Below, piece by piece: positions 52,618 through 61,622 of a stretch of DNA of 64,000 bases (the first letter of the stretch is position 1; the number at the start of each line of letters is the position of its first letter). Position numbers and translations under genes: made by a program. The notes under the pieces are model-generated. The model did not search any database, was not told the DNA's origin, and saw nothing but the letters and a program-made list of their open reading frames with translations. This stretch comes from Dietzia natronolimnaea (GTDB taxonomy: Bacteria; Actinomycetota; Actinomycetes; Mycobacteriales; Mycobacteriaceae): contig NZ_NTGA01000014.1 of assembly GCF_002289575.1 (NCBI RefSeq), forward strand, positions 89,941 through 153,940, written 5' to 3'.

Positions 52618-52705
52618 AGCTCGCGCCTCGTCCGGGACCGTCGCTGTGTGCTCGGATGCTGCCGCCGTGGGCTTCAACGAGAGCGCGGGTAATGGTCAGG
52701 CAGAA
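52589..52705 (-). pseudogene. Truncated 3' end of a histidine kinase gene
   Basis: On the minus strand this encodes [19 protein letters not shown], then [17 protein letters not shown] and a stop. This is the G2-box end of an HATPase domain. It is about 85-90 percent identical in bases to the end of the complete kinase gene at 59.4-60.6 kb. No other part of a kinase is found upstream. Confidence 0.85.
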
Positions 52706-53010
52706 CACGTCGTGAGCAGCGAAGGCATCCGCCAACTCGGCTTCTCAAGGCCACCACCGGTCTGGCGGTGGTGTTCGCCAGTTTCGCGATCGCCTGCCCC
52801 GGCGTCGTCCCGTCGATGGCGTTGACCACCGACATGATTGGTAGCTCGATGCCACGGAAAAGGTCGCCGCAACCTCGGGCAGTGTCGATGCGCCATGCTG
52901 TCGGCGAACGGGGTTCACGGTCCACTCGGCCAGCAGCTCATCGCCGCACCGGCCTGCGCCACTGCGCCCCCGACCAACCCGCCAGCCAGGACACCCCGGC
53001 AGGTTGCCTA
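52706..53010. other. Non-coding remnant region before the copper genes
   Basis: About 300 bases with no convincing gene on either strand. Frames are short and lack recognisable motifs. It joins the truncated kinase piece to the CsoR-type operator and is probably debris from rearrangement. Confidence 0.6.
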
Positions 53011-53013
53011 TAG

Positions 53014-53040
53014 TTGACCCATACCCCCCATGGGTATAGT
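53014..53040 (+). promoter_or_regulatory. CsoR-type operator overlapping the copZ promoter
   Basis: ATACCC (53021-53026) and GGGTAT (53032-53037) form the inverted repeat typical of CsoR sites, with a C-rich centre. TTGACC (53014-53019) and TATAGT (53035-53040) could be the -35 and -10 boxes with a 15-base spacer, so repressor binding would cover the promoter. The copZ start is 41 bases downstream. Confidence 0.8.
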
Positions 53041-53080
53041 GTTCGAAAGCGTCGTACACGAGAGCAAGGAGTTAAGAATC

Positions 53081-53293
53081 ATGGCAACCACGACCGAGTA
53101 CCAGGTGACCGGAATGACATGCGGGCACTGCGAGGGCGCGATCCGCGACGAGGTCGCCCAGATCGACGGCGTGACCGATATCGAGGTCAGCGCCCAGACT
53201 GGTCGCCTGAGTATCACTATTGAGCAGCCCGTCGCCGACGCAGCAGTGATCGCCGCAGTCGACGAGGCAGGCTACACCGCCGTCAGGAGCTGA
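53081..53293 (+). CDS. copZ: Copper chaperone CopZ
   Basis: 70 residues forming one heavy-metal-associated domain. GMTCGHC (residues 11-17) holds the two copper-binding Cys. It carries Cu(I) in the cytosol to the CopA ATPase. AAGGAG stands ten bases before ATG. It is the first gene after the CsoR-type operator and lies three bases before the next gene. Confidence 0.94.
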   Translation: MATTTEYQVTGMTCGHCEGAIRDEVAQIDGVTDIEVSAQTGRLSITIEQPVADAAVIAAVDEAGYTAVRS

Positions 53294-53295
53294 GC

Positions 53296-54246
53296 ATGAA
53301 AGCGCCCGCACGCCTCGGCCTGTACGGGCTGATCCTCGTGGCCGTGTTCACCGCAGCCGGTCTGACCGCCAACGCGGTCATCCCCGAGGACACCGTGCGG
53401 GCCTGGGTCGAGGAGTCGGCAGAAGGCCACGGGGCCGGGCATGGCGATGGGGCCGATACATCCTCCCTCGGTCTCGGCCTGGCCCAGGACGGATACCAGC
53501 TCACCAGCGTGAGCGCCCCCGCCGGAACGGGCGAGGCGAGCGAGTTGACGTTCGCGGTGACCGGCCCCGACGGGAACCGGGTCACCGACTTCGATCTTGA
53601 CCACGAGCAAGAGATGCACCTGATCGCCGTCCGCGCCGACGGGCAGCACTTCGCTCACGTTCATCCCGAAAAGAACCAGGACGGCACGTGGTCCATCCCG
53701 TGGCAGTGGGAGGCAGCCGGCACCTACCGGATCTTCGCGGACTTCGTCCCCGCACAGAGCGATGAGGGCATCACCCTGTCGACCGCGGTGCAGGTGAGCG
53801 GCGACTTCGAGCCGGTCGCGGCTGAGCAAGCTGTGCAGACGACGTTTGATGGATTCGACGTGACCGTCGAGGGCGATCTCGTGGCCGGTTCGGCGTCCGA
53901 ATTGACGTTCATGATTACCCGCTACGGTGAGCCGGTCACGTCTCTGGAGCCTTACCTTGGGGCATTCGGGCACTTGGTGGCGCTGCGTGATGGGGATCTG
54001 GCTTACCTGCATGCCCATCCCCATGGCGGCACTTCCGTAGCCGGGGAGACCTCCGGTCCGGAGATCGTTTTCGAGGCCACCGCCCCGACCGAAGGTCGAT
54101 ACCTGCTCTACCTGGACTTCCAGGTCGACGCGCAGGCGCACACCGCTTCGTTGGTCATCGACGCCACCGGAAACAACAGTGATGGCGCGAGCAGTGGGGA
54201 CAGCGAGAACGATGAGCACGAGCAAGGAGAGGGCCATGACGACTGA
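53296..54246 (+). CDS. Membrane-anchored periplasmic protein of copper operon
   Basis: 316 residues. One N-terminal membrane helix (about 8-28, [20 protein letters not shown]) is followed by His/Gly-rich [12 protein letters not shown]. Two similar Ig-like domains come next, each with [24 protein letters not shown] His motifs (the second reads [22 protein letters not shown]). The His clusters suggest metal binding outside the membrane. The end is acidic and His-rich. Homologues appear in actinobacterial copZ-copA operons, often called heavy-metal-binding domain or YtkA-like proteins. It overlaps copA by 11 bases. Confidence 0.75.
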   Translation: MKAPARLGLYGLILVAVFTAAGLTANAVIPEDTVRAWVEESAEGHGAGHGDGADTSSLGLGLAQDGYQLTSVSAPAGTGEASELTFAVTGPDGNRVTDFDLDHEQEMHLIAVRADGQHFAHVHPEKNQDGTWSIPWQWEAAGTYRIFADFVPAQSDEGITLSTAVQVSGDFEPVAAEQAVQTTFDGFDVTVEGDLVAGSASELTFMITRYGEPVTSLEPYLGAFGHLVALRDGDLAYLHAHPHGGTSVAGETSGPEIVFEATAPTEGRYLLYLDFQVDAQAHTASLVIDATGNNSDGASSGDSENDEHEQGEGHDD

Positions 54247-56602
54247 GAGTGCCAGGACCGAGGTCAGTATGACCGGGGTCGAGCTGAAGATCGGTGGCAT
54301 GACCTGCGCCTCGTGCGCGAACCGGGTCGAGAAGAAGCTCAACAAGCTCGACGGCATCAACGCTTCGGTGAACTACGCCACCGAGAAGGCCAGCGTTACT
54401 GCCCCGGAGGGGTACGACCCGCAGCTGCTGATCTCGGAGGTGGAGAAGACCGGCTACACCGCCGAGCTTCCCACCCCCAAGGGTCAGAAGTCCGGTGATT
54501 CCGAGGAGGGTGAGTCGAGTGAGGACGCCGAGATCCGGGTGCTCAAGCAGCGCCTGATCGGTGCTGCGGTGCTGTCGGTGCCCGTCATCGCGATGGCGAT
54601 GATTCCCGCGCTGCAGTTCGACTACTGGGGGTTCGCCTCGCTGGTCTTGGCCGCGCCGGTGGTGGTGTGGGCGGGTTGGCCGTTCCACAAGGCCGCCTGG
54701 GCCAACCTCAAGCACGGCGCCGCCACCATGGACACCCTCATCTCGGTCGGCACCACCTCGGCGCTGATCTGGTCGATCATCGCGCTGTTCTTCGGTACCG
54801 CCGGTCAACCCGGAGTGGTCCACCCCTTCGAATTCACCATCTCTCGCTCCGACGGACTGGGCCATATCTACCTGGAAGTCGGCGCCGGCGTCATCACGTT
54901 CATCCTGCTGGGACGCTACTTCGAGAAACGTTCCAAGCGCCAAGCCGGAGCCGCGCTACGCGCACTGCTCGAACTGGGCGCCAAAGAGGTCTCCATCCTG
55001 CGAAACGGGAAGGAAGAGCGCGTCTCCATCGATGAACTCTCGGCGGGTGACGAGTTCGTGGTCCGGCCCGGGGAGAAGATCGCCACCGACGGCACAATCA
55101 CCTCCGGCAGCTCCGCGATCGATGCCTCGATGCTCACCGGTGAATCAGTACCGGTGGAAGTCACCGAGGGTGACAACGTCACCGGCGCCACCGTCAACGC
55201 CGGCGGCCGCCTGGTTGTCAAGGCCACTCGAATCGGCTCGGACACTCAGCTCGCGCAGATGGCCAAGATGGTCGAGGACGCCCAGTCCGGCAAGGCCGAG
55301 ATCCAGCGGCTGGCCGACCGCGTCTCCTCCGTCTTCGTGCCGGTGGCGATAGCAGTCGCCATCGCAGCACTCGGTGCCTGGCTCGGTGCCGGGTTCCCGG
55401 TCAGCGCGGCGTTCACCGCCACCGTGGCGGTGCTGATCATCGCCTGCCCCTGTGCCCTCGGATTGGCGACGCCGACCGCGCTACTGGTCGGCACCGGTCG
55501 CGGCGCGCAGATGGGCGTGCTCATCAAGGGCCCCGAGGTCCTGGAGTCCACCAAGCGGGTCGACACGATTGTGCTGGATAAGACCGGCACCGTCACCACC
55601 GGTAAGATGACCCTGACCGATGTGACCACCGCCAAGGAAGTGGACCGCGATCAGCTGCTGCGCCTGGCCGGTGGCTTGGAGGACTACTCCGAGCACCCCA
55701 TCGCCCAGGCCATTGCAGCGGGGGCTACCGCGCAGGTCGGGGAGCTACCTGCCCCGGAGTCGTTCGAAAACATTGAGGGCAAAGGCGTCCAAGGCGTCGT
55801 CGACGGGCACGCTGTGGTCGCGGGTCGGGAGGTCTTGCTGGCCGACTGGTCCATGCATTTGGATGAGGACCTCAAGACCGCCAAGCAGACCGCCGAATCT
55901 GAGGGTAAGACAGCTATTGCTGTCGGCTGGGACGGTCAAGCCCGCGGCATCCTGGTGGTCTCCGACCAGATCAAACCCACCTCCGCCGAGGCGATCGCCC
56001 AGTTCAAGGAACTCGGGCTGACCCCGGTTCTGCTGACTGGCGACAACCAGACCGTGGCCGAGCAGGTCGCCGCGGAGGTCGGCATCACCGAAGTCATTGC
56101 CGAGGTAATGCCCAAGGACAAGGTCGATGTCATCGCCCGACTGCAGGACGAGGGCAAAGTCGTGGCCATGGTCGGTGACGGCGTTAACGACGCTCCCGCC
56201 CTGGCCCAGGCCAACCTGGGTCTAGCGATGGGCACTGGCACCGACGTGGCCATTGAAGCCGCCGACATCACCCTGGTCCGAGGAGACCTGCGGGCAGCCG
56301 CCGATGCGATCCGTCTGTCTCGTAAGACCCTGCGCACCATTAAGCAAAACCTGTTCTGGGCCTTCGGCTACAACACCCTCGCGATCCCGATCGCTGCGGT
56401 CGGTCTACTCAACCCCATGCTCGCCGGAGCCGCCATGGCCTTCTCCAGCGTCTCAGTCGTCGCGAACAGCTTGCGGCTGCGCAAGTTCAAAGCCAAGGCC
56501 GACAACCAGGGCGACCGCTCCTCCCACGTCGGCCCGCGCGGCACGGACTCGACCAACCCCATCGGCGACGGGAGTCAGACCAAGGAGCCGGCCCAGACCT
56601 GA
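54236..56602 (+). CDS. copA: Copper-exporting P1B-type ATPase
   Basis: 788 residues. One N-terminal metal-binding domain carries GMTCASC near residue 22. Eight membrane helices include the transport motif CPC (C404-C406 in [13 protein letters not shown]). The phosphorylation site is D448 in [19 protein letters not shown] holds the HP motif of P1B pumps, and [13 protein letters not shown] is the hinge. The final NSLRLRKFK segment is typical of CopA. It exports Cu(I) from the cytosol. ATG 54236 gives [14 protein letters not shown], with AAGGAGAGGGCC upstream. The C-terminal ~50 residues are polar and unconserved. Confidence 0.95.
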   Translation: MTTESARTEVSMTGVELKIGGMTCASCANRVEKKLNKLDGINASVNYATEKASVTAPEGYDPQLLISEVEKTGYTAELPTPKGQKSGDSEEGESSEDAEIRVLKQRLIGAAVLSVPVIAMAMIPALQFDYWGFASLVLAAPVVVWAGWPFHKAAWANLKHGAATMDTLISVGTTSALIWSIIALFFGTAGQPGVVHPFEFTISRSDGLGHIYLEVGAGVITFILLGRYFEKRSKRQAGAALRALLELGAKEVSILRNGKEERVSIDELSAGDEFVVRPGEKIATDGTITSGSSAIDASMLTGESVPVEVTEGDNVTGATVNAGGRLVVKATRIGSDTQLAQMAKMVEDAQSGKAEIQRLADRVSSVFVPVAIAVAIAALGAWLGAGFPVSAAFTATVAVLIIACPCALGLATPTALLVGTGRGAQMGVLIKGPEVLESTKRVDTIVLDKTGTVTTGKMTLTDVTTAKEVDRDQLLRLAGGLEDYSEHPIAQAIAAGATAQVGELPAPESFENIEGKGVQGVVDGHAVVAGREVLLADWSMHLDEDLKTAKQTAESEGKTAIAVGWDGQARGILVVSDQIKPTSAEAIAQFKELGLTPVLLTGDNQTVAEQVAAEVGITEVIAEVMPKDKVDVIARLQDEGKVVAMVGDGVNDAPALAQANLGLAMGTGTDVAIEAADITLVRGDLRAAADAIRLSRKTLRTIKQNLFWAFGYNTLAIPIAAVGLLNPMLAGAAMAFSSVSVVANSLRLRKFKAKADNQGDRSSHVGPRGTDSTNPIGDGSQTKEPAQT

Positions 56603-56671
56603 CACATCTCGACCGACAGGCCCGACGACTTCCCCACCCGCAGAGGAAACCCGACAGAAAAGGGCAGCACG

Positions 56672-56980
56672 ATGACCACACACCACCACGACGACCAAGA
56701 CCGGACCACCGACGATCACCAGGATCTGCCGCTGACCGACACCACTGCAACTTCGGGCGGGGGGTGCTGTGGCCACACACCCCAGGCCGAGGACCTCGCC
56801 GACGCGGACAGCGACGACGTCACCGAGTGTCTAGTCATGGCCGGCACCCCGGTGATCAAGTCCCACGCCGAAGCTGAGGGCCTGTTTCGGGACTATCAGG
56901 ACCAGCGATACTGGTTCTGCTGCGCCGCCTGTGGTCCCCTGTTCGACGCCGACCCCGACCGATACGCCAACGCCGCCTGA
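56672..56980 (+). CDS. YHS/TRASH-like metal-binding protein
   Basis: 102 residues. The N-terminus is His/Asp rich (HHHDDQD), followed by GGGCCGHTP, a Cys-Cys-His cluster. The second half is a YHS-type domain, CLVMAGTPVIKSHAEAEG, then YWFCCAACGPLFDADPDRY with the CxxxC-type ligands. Such proteins bind copper or other soft metals in the cytosol. It follows copA by 69 bases and precedes csoR by 92. RBS GAAAAGGGCAGC lies just upstream of ATG. Confidence 0.85.
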   Translation: MTTHHHDDQDRTTDDHQDLPLTDTTATSGGGCCGHTPQAEDLADADSDDVTECLVMAGTPVIKSHAEAEGLFRDYQDQRYWFCCAACGPLFDADPDRYANAA

Positions 56981-57072
56981 CCATCACCACCGGCCGCCGC
57001 CCCCCTCGCCACTGATCGGGTTCATCCCATGAGCATCGACGCGACCGCACCTGACCTAGAAAGTTACGAACA

Positions 57073-57375
57073 ATGATCACCACCGAGAATGAATCCCGCG
57101 GCTATATCAATGACAAAGACCGCTACCTCGCCAGGATGAAACGCATTGAAGGACAAGCCCGCGGCATCCACCGCATGATCGATGAAGACACCTACTGCAT
57201 CGATATCCTCACCCAGGTCAGCGCCATGACCTCTGCCCTGGAGAACGTCGCCCTGGCCCTGCTCGATGACCACCTCCAACACTGCGTCACCGGCGCAGTC
57301 CACGAGGGTGGAACCCACGCCGAAACCAAGCTCAAAGAAGCCTCCGCTGCCATCGCCCGACTCGTGAAGTCCTAG
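57073..57375 (+). CDS. csoR: Copper-sensing repressor CsoR
   Basis: 100 residues, all-helical CsoR/RcnR (DUF156) fold. The Cu(I) ligands C42, H67 and C71 are in place (YCIDILTQV, DDHLQHCV), with the outer-sphere Tyr and Glu expected nearby. It releases DNA when it binds Cu(I). Its predicted site is the inverted repeat upstream of copZ, and because csoR lies downstream in the same direction it probably controls its own operon. Confidence 0.93.
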   Translation: MITTENESRGYINDKDRYLARMKRIEGQARGIHRMIDEDTYCIDILTQVSAMTSALENVALALLDDHLQHCVTGAVHEGGTHAETKLKEASAAIARLVKS

Positions 57376-57452
57376 AAGATCCCATGCGAGACGCATTCGG
57401 ACATTAATCGCCTCCCTTGTGAACCTCTCTCCGAGGTCGGCTCGGTTTAACC

Positions 57453-57560
57453 GGTCAGGGCATCACCGACCGCCTTACCGAAGCGGCTGCATCGCTACAG
57501 GGTCGACCGATTCTCCTCGGCGGTGACCTCAATGCCACACCTGCAAGCGAATGCGCCCTA
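57453..57560 (+). pseudogene. Fragment of an endonuclease/exonuclease/phosphatase gene
   Basis: A short frame encodes GITDRLTEAAASLQGRPILL followed by GGDLNATPASECA, which is the GDLN-AxP motif of the EEP nuclease family. The start and the rest of the fold are missing, and the frame continues antisense into the M15-like gene without further homology. It is a decayed remnant between csoR and the next operon. Confidence 0.65.
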
Positions 57561-58571
57561 CCGCAGGTGCGCTGGCGGGTCGCCGGGGGTGATACCGAGA
57601 TGGATGTGATCTTGGTGCACGTCGTCGGAAAAGAATCCCTTGCGTGGTCCGTTGAGGTCAACAGGCCCCCCGACCTCGGTGGCTCCCAACTCGGCGGCTC
57701 GCCGCATCAACCCAACCACACGATCATCATCGGGTCTGGTGTCAACCACTGGCCGACCGTCGATCTCACGAATGTCCACTGCTCGCCCCACTGCGTGGTT
57801 GGACACCCGCGTGGTCGGATAGACCGTTTGGACGTGGCCGGTGTGCATCACCTGGATGGCCATGGTGAACTCCCGGGACAGGGCCAGGAGTATCCCCAGC
57901 AGCTGGTTGTCCATCCTGCCGGTACTGATATCGCTGCGGGACGGTCCGGGCAGGATGATCCTCGGTTCGGCGAGCACCGCTGCCGCCATGTCCGTCAGCA
58001 ACAGAGACGGGCCCAGTGACGTCGGTGCGACCAGCCGCTCGACGGCCCAGTCCCCCCCGGGGGGTCTAGCCAGGCGCACGTCCACGACGAGTTCGCGGTC
58101 CAATGGTCCCGAGACGGTGTCCAGTTTCTGCTCTACCAGAGCGATGACCGCAGCGGTGTCCGAGGCCAGTCCGCCGTACTGCGGATAGACGACGGTCAGT
58201 TCCCCGGCGCGGGCGGTATCCAGATGGAGTATCGACGCAGTTGATGCCACCGACGGCGGTGCGCCGGCACGGACGAGGCTGCCTACCGCAGTGTCGTCAT
58301 CGCTCCAGGTCCCGGCGGTCTCCAGAAATGCGGCCGCTGTGCGCTTGATCTCCGGACGCACTTCACCGGGCGTCGGCTGCCAACGACTCGCCGCAGCGGA
58401 CAACGGGGAACGCCGTACTCCGGGCTCGAATCCGCTCGGGTCAGATGGCAGCGGACTCGGCGTAGTCGCCGAGGGGGCAGGCTGCGGGCGCGGCTCGAAG
58501 GTGCAGGACGCCACGGCAGCGGCTGACCCCGCAGTCAGCAACGTCAGCAATTGACGCCGGGTCAGGTTCAT
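57558..58571 (-). CDS. Lipoprotein with M15-like peptidase end
   Basis: 337 residues. A twin-Arg-like start (LTRRQLLTLLTAGSAAAVASC) ends in a lipobox (Cys near residue 23), then a Pro/Ser-rich linker. Residues ~225-335 contain VSNHAVGRAVDIREIDG and FSDDVHQDHIHLGI. The spaced His/Asp residues resemble the zinc ligands of M15-type DD-peptidases and related hedgehog-like folds (SxHxxGxAxD ... HxH). It is probably a cell-wall peptidase or a wall-binding derivative anchored outside the membrane. ATG overlaps the acetyltransferase stop by four bases, and it is the last gene of the two-component operon. Confidence 0.7.
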   Translation of the reverse strand: MNLTRRQLLTLLTAGSAAAVASCTFEPRPQPAPSATTPSPLPSDPSGFEPGVRRSPLSAAASRWQPTPGEVRPEIKRTAAAFLETAGTWSDDDTAVGSLVRAGAPPSVASTASILHLDTARAGELTVVYPQYGGLASDTAAVIALVEQKLDTVSGPLDRELVVDVRLARPPGGDWAVERLVAPTSLGPSLLLTDMAAAVLAEPRIILPGPSRSDISTGRMDNQLLGILLALSREFTMAIQVMHTGHVQTVYPTTRVSNHAVGRAVDIREIDGRPVVDTRPDDDRVVGLMRRAAELGATEVGGPVDLNGPRKGFFSDDVHQDHIHLGITPGDPPAHLR

Positions 58572-59362
58572 CGGGGATCCGCCTCGCGCTCATCGCGGAA
58601 CGTGTCGCGGCGGGCCGGGGACGCCGTGGGATGACGATAGCTGCGCACTTTCTCCCCGTCGCGCGTTCGGCTCTCGCGCCCCGGTATCCACCCCATACGT
58701 TCATAGAACTCGCCGGCCCCGTCCGAGCCGGCACTGGTGACCAGTTCGGCGGTAGCAGTGCCGCCCTCGTGTGCGTGGTTGAGAAACAGCTCGACCAGGC
58801 GGGCACCGGCGCCGGAGCCCCGCAGTGACGGGTGGACGGCGATCGCGGCCAGCACGGCTACCGGCGTCGAATCGACCCCCGAAGGTGCGGCAGGTTGGGA
58901 GGTGAGTGTGCCGATCAGGCGACGTGTCCACGGCGTCGCGCGCGTGCGCACGAACCGCGCCGCCAGTGGTGGGTGGCGCAGCAGTGACACGGCGGCGACC
59001 ACTGCCAGGGACAGCACGCGTCGTCGGTCGGCCAGCACTGCCCGCATGTGTGTCGATTCATCGATCGAACCGAACAAGAAGGCGCACACGTGCTCGGGAT
59101 CATCACACCGACACACCGCGACCAACGCCACGCCCTGCGGGGAATCAAGGTAGGCCCGGTGCCAGCGACGCATGAAACGCGGCCCCAGGTCGGGAAAGAA
59201 TCCGGCCGGCAACTGTTCACAATGCAGCAGCGCGGTCGCGTCCAGATCAGCGACCGTGGCGACTCGCAGGACGAGATCGTCCGCTACCACCGGCCCCGGC
59301 CGCGGGCAGGGCGCCACCCGGGAGCGGTGGCTTACGCGGTCGCGGCGCCTCGGTAGGCACAT
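58568..59362 (-). CDS. GNAT-family N-acetyltransferase
   Basis: 264 residues. The acetyl-CoA loop is IAVHPSLRGSGAGARLVELF (about 175-195), with the R-x-x-G-x-G/A core, and YERMGWIPGRE closes the fold near residue 230. About 60 residues between the two parts, rich in Arg and hydrophobic residues, are an insertion. The substrate is unknown. ATG 59362 has AAGGGA eight bases upstream; an internal GTG giving VADDLVLRVATVADL is the other candidate. It lies between the kinase gene and the M15-like lipoprotein. Confidence 0.78.
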   Translation of the reverse strand: MCLPRRRDRVSHRSRVAPCPRPGPVVADDLVLRVATVADLDATALLHCEQLPAGFFPDLGPRFMRRWHRAYLDSPQGVALVAVCRCDDPEHVCAFLFGSIDESTHMRAVLADRRRVLSLAVVAAVSLLRHPPLAARFVRTRATPWTRRLIGTLTSQPAAPSGVDSTPVAVLAAIAVHPSLRGSGAGARLVELFLNHAHEGGTATAELVTSAGSDGAGEFYERMGWIPGRESRTRDGEKVRSYRHPTASPARRDTFRDEREADPR

Positions 59363-59380
59363 GTGCAGTTCCCTTCTGCG

Positions 59381-60595
59381 TCAGGACGGGCCGGGCGCGG
59401 TCTCGTGCACCCCGACACCACCGGTCCGGTGGGTGAGAGAGCGGCCGGGGTTCGGGAGTTCGACGGTGAAGCGCGCGCCTCGTCCGAGACCGTCGCTGTG
59501 CGCCCGGATGGTGCCACCGTGGGCTTCAACGAGAGCGCGGGTGATGGTCAGGCCGATACCGCTACCTCCGCTGTGGCGGCCGCGCGATGAGTCGGCCCGA
59601 TAGAAGCGGTCGAAGATGTGGTCGAGATGCTCCGCAGCGATGCCCTCCCCGGAATCACTCACCGTGATCTCGACGTGATGGCGTCCGGCCGGGGCGCTAC
59701 TGACCGTGACGGTGCCGCCGACGGGGGTGTGCCGAAGCGCGTTGTCCAGGAGATTGCCCAGTACCTGCCCGATACGGTCGGTGTCCACCAGCACGGGCGT
59801 GGCGCCGACGACGTGCGTGCGTAGCTGCACTCCCTTGCTCTCGTATCGTTCCCGGGCTGCATCGACCGCGCTCATGACGAGCGCTCGCGTGGTGGACGGG
59901 CCGGGGCGGAGACGCGTGAGGTGTTCTTCCGCGCGGGAGACGTCGACGATGTCCGAGGCGAGTCTCTCGAGCCGTTGGGTGGCCGACCACAAGATGTGTC
60001 GGACGTCGTCGTCGAAGGTGTGGACACCGTCGTCGATCGCTTCGAGATAGGAGTCGAGGGTGGCCAGCGGTGTGCGCATCTCGTGCCCGAGGTCGGCCAG
60101 CATGCGGCGTCTGGTGGTCTCGGTGGCGTCGAGTCGTCGGGCGAGTTCGTTGACGCTGTCGGCCAGATCGTCGAACTCGCGGCCCAGCCCCGGCCTATCG
60201 ACCCGGGTGTCGTAGCGTCCGCCGGCGATCTCGGCTGTCGAGGAGGTCACCGCGGTGACGGAGTGCTGGATCCTCCGGGCGAGATACCAACTCACGGCCA
60301 GCGCCAGGAGCACTGCGATGGCCACCGCTAAGCCCCACGCGGCGATGATGGCCACCGTGAAGGCTTCCTCGACGTGGGCCGCTTCGTGCGAATCGGGATC
60401 GATGCCCGCCTGGCCCAGGTGATCGTGGAAGATTCCCGGCGCCAGAGCTGAGGCGACAAACCACGCGCTGACAGAACAGCCGACGAGAACGACGCTCAAG
60501 GCTATGAGCAGTCTGGTGCCGAAGCTCGAGCGGGCCAGCACTGCCCGCAGTCCCGATCCCGACACCACGGGCCGGCGGGCGGAGCGAGAGTTCAC
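59381..60595 (-). CDS. Sensor histidine kinase of copper island
   Basis: 404 residues. Two membrane helices (about 28-50 and 83-105) flank a short ~30-residue extracytoplasmic loop containing DPDSHEAAHVEE. A HAMP region (106-160), HisKA with H171 in LGHEMRTP, and an HATPase with NLLDNALRHTP, DSGEGI and GGSGIGLTI follow. The His-containing loop is small enough to bind metal directly, as in CusS-like sensors, though this is an inference. It overlaps the regulator gene by four bases. Its 3' end is duplicated at 52.6 kb. Confidence 0.9.
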   Translation of the reverse strand: MNSRSARRPVVSGSGLRAVLARSSFGTRLLIALSVVLVGCSVSAWFVASALAPGIFHDHLGQAGIDPDSHEAAHVEEAFTVAIIAAWGLAVAIAVLLALAVSWYLARRIQHSVTAVTSSTAEIAGGRYDTRVDRPGLGREFDDLADSVNELARRLDATETTRRRMLADLGHEMRTPLATLDSYLEAIDDGVHTFDDDVRHILWSATQRLERLASDIVDVSRAEEHLTRLRPGPSTTRALVMSAVDAARERYESKGVQLRTHVVGATPVLVDTDRIGQVLGNLLDNALRHTPVGGTVTVSSAPAGRHHVEITVSDSGEGIAAEHLDHIFDRFYRADSSRGRHSGGSGIGLTITRALVEAHGGTIRAHSDGLGRGARFTVELPNPGRSLTHRTGGVGVHETAPGPS

Positions 60596-61434
60596 TGCCC
60601 GGTGCCCATCCGGTAGCCGACGCCCCGGACGGTACGGACGTAGCGGCCGCGGGTGGCCTCGTCACCGAGCTTTCGGCGCAGATGTCCGATGTGCACATCG
60701 ACGAGGTGATCATCGCCCACCCAGTTCGGTCCCCAGACCGAGGCGATCAGCTGGGGCCTGCTGCATACGACACCCGGGTCCCTCGACAGCGACGCGAGGA
60801 TGTCGAATTCGGTGCGGGTCAGTGCAACCGGTGTCCCGGCGACGGTGACCTCGCGGCCCTGTACGTCGATCACGAGATCGCCGAACTCGCGAAGCGGCTC
60901 ATCGGCTCCCGTCTCTGAGGCGGCTCCGGTGGCGGTGCTGGTACGCGGGCGACGCATCATCGCCTGAATTCGGGCCATCAATTCGCGGGGGCTGAACGGT
61001 TTGGTCATGTAGTCGTCGGATCCGACCGACAGACCTATCAGCGTGTCGACCTCGTCGGTGCGCGCGGTGAGCATGACGATGTAGGCGTCGGAATGTGTGC
61101 GTACCTGCCGGCAGACTTCCACTCCGTCCAGACCGGGTAGGCCGAGGTCGAGGACGATCACATCGGGGTCGACATGCCGGGCCAGGGCCACCGCCTCGGT
61201 GCCGTCGCCACAGACCGTCACCTCGAAGCCTTCCCGTTCGAGATAGGTGGCCACGACGTCTGCCAAGGACTTCTCGTCCTCCACGACCATCGCCCGCAGA
61301 CCCGTGGGCGGGCGTGGCGCCGACGCGGCGGCTTCTGTCGTTCCGATCGTACGAGGTGAAGAGGCCATCTCCCCATCATCGTCAGCGCCACCATCCGGGC
61401 CCATGCGGGAGGCATTTCTTGAGCGAACCTTCAT
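60592..61434 (-). CDS. OmpR-type response regulator
   Basis: 280 residues. The receiver domain (about 45-165) has the phospho-acceptor D96 in VIVLDLGLPG, acidic VEDE before it, and K in TKPFSPREL. A PhoB-type winged helix (about 185-280) ends HLRRKLGDEATRGRYVRTVRGVGYRMG. The N-terminal ~40 residues are unconserved. ATG 61434 has GGTGGAG five bases upstream; later Met codons at 61407 and 61371 are weaker. It is divergent from the multicopper oxidase locus with only 68 bases between the starts, so it may control both directions. Confidence 0.9.
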   Translation of the reverse strand: MKVRSRNASRMGPDGGADDDGEMASSPRTIGTTEAAASAPRPPTGLRAMVVEDEKSLADVVATYLEREGFEVTVCGDGTEAVALARHVDPDVIVLDLGLPGLDGVEVCRQVRTHSDAYIVMLTARTDEVDTLIGLSVGSDDYMTKPFSPRELMARIQAMMRRPRTSTATGAASETGADEPLREFGDLVIDVQGREVTVAGTPVALTRTEFDILASLSRDPGVVCSRPQLIASVWGPNWVGDDHLVDVHIGHLRRKLGDEATRGRYVRTVRGVGYRMGTGQ

Positions 61435-61502
61435 ACGATCTCCACCGAAACCCACGTGTTCGCCGACCATCCTCGGTTCCGACCGGATGAGGGGAGGCGC
61501 GG

Positions 61503-61622
61503 GTGACAGCGTGGGCGGACGTAGCCATCGGAGCCATCGGTCTGATGGCCTTCTGGGCGAGCGCGGTCTACCTGGTGACCACCTTGTTCGGCGCCGGCCA
61601 CGGAGAGGCGCTCGGTGGGTGA
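61503..61622 (+). CDS. 39-residue single-pass membrane protein
   Basis: GTG 61503 is preceded by AGGGGAGG at a five-base gap, the best ribosome binding site in the region. The product is one hydrophobic helix (VAIGAIGLMAFWASAVYLV) followed by TTLFGAGHGEALGG. It overlaps the start of the multicopper oxidase gene by eight bases, so it is likely translated first and coupled to it. No family is known to me; similar tiny helices accompany copper pumps and oxidases as assembly or regulatory factors. Confidence 0.6.
   Translation: MTAWADVAIGAIGLMAFWASAVYLVTTLFGAGHGEALGG

Noticed and set aside
52618..53080. Possible small genes between the MFS remnant and copZ
   Set aside because: Frames are short, lack ribosome binding sites and motifs, and one overlaps the kinase fragment; it looks like junction sequence.
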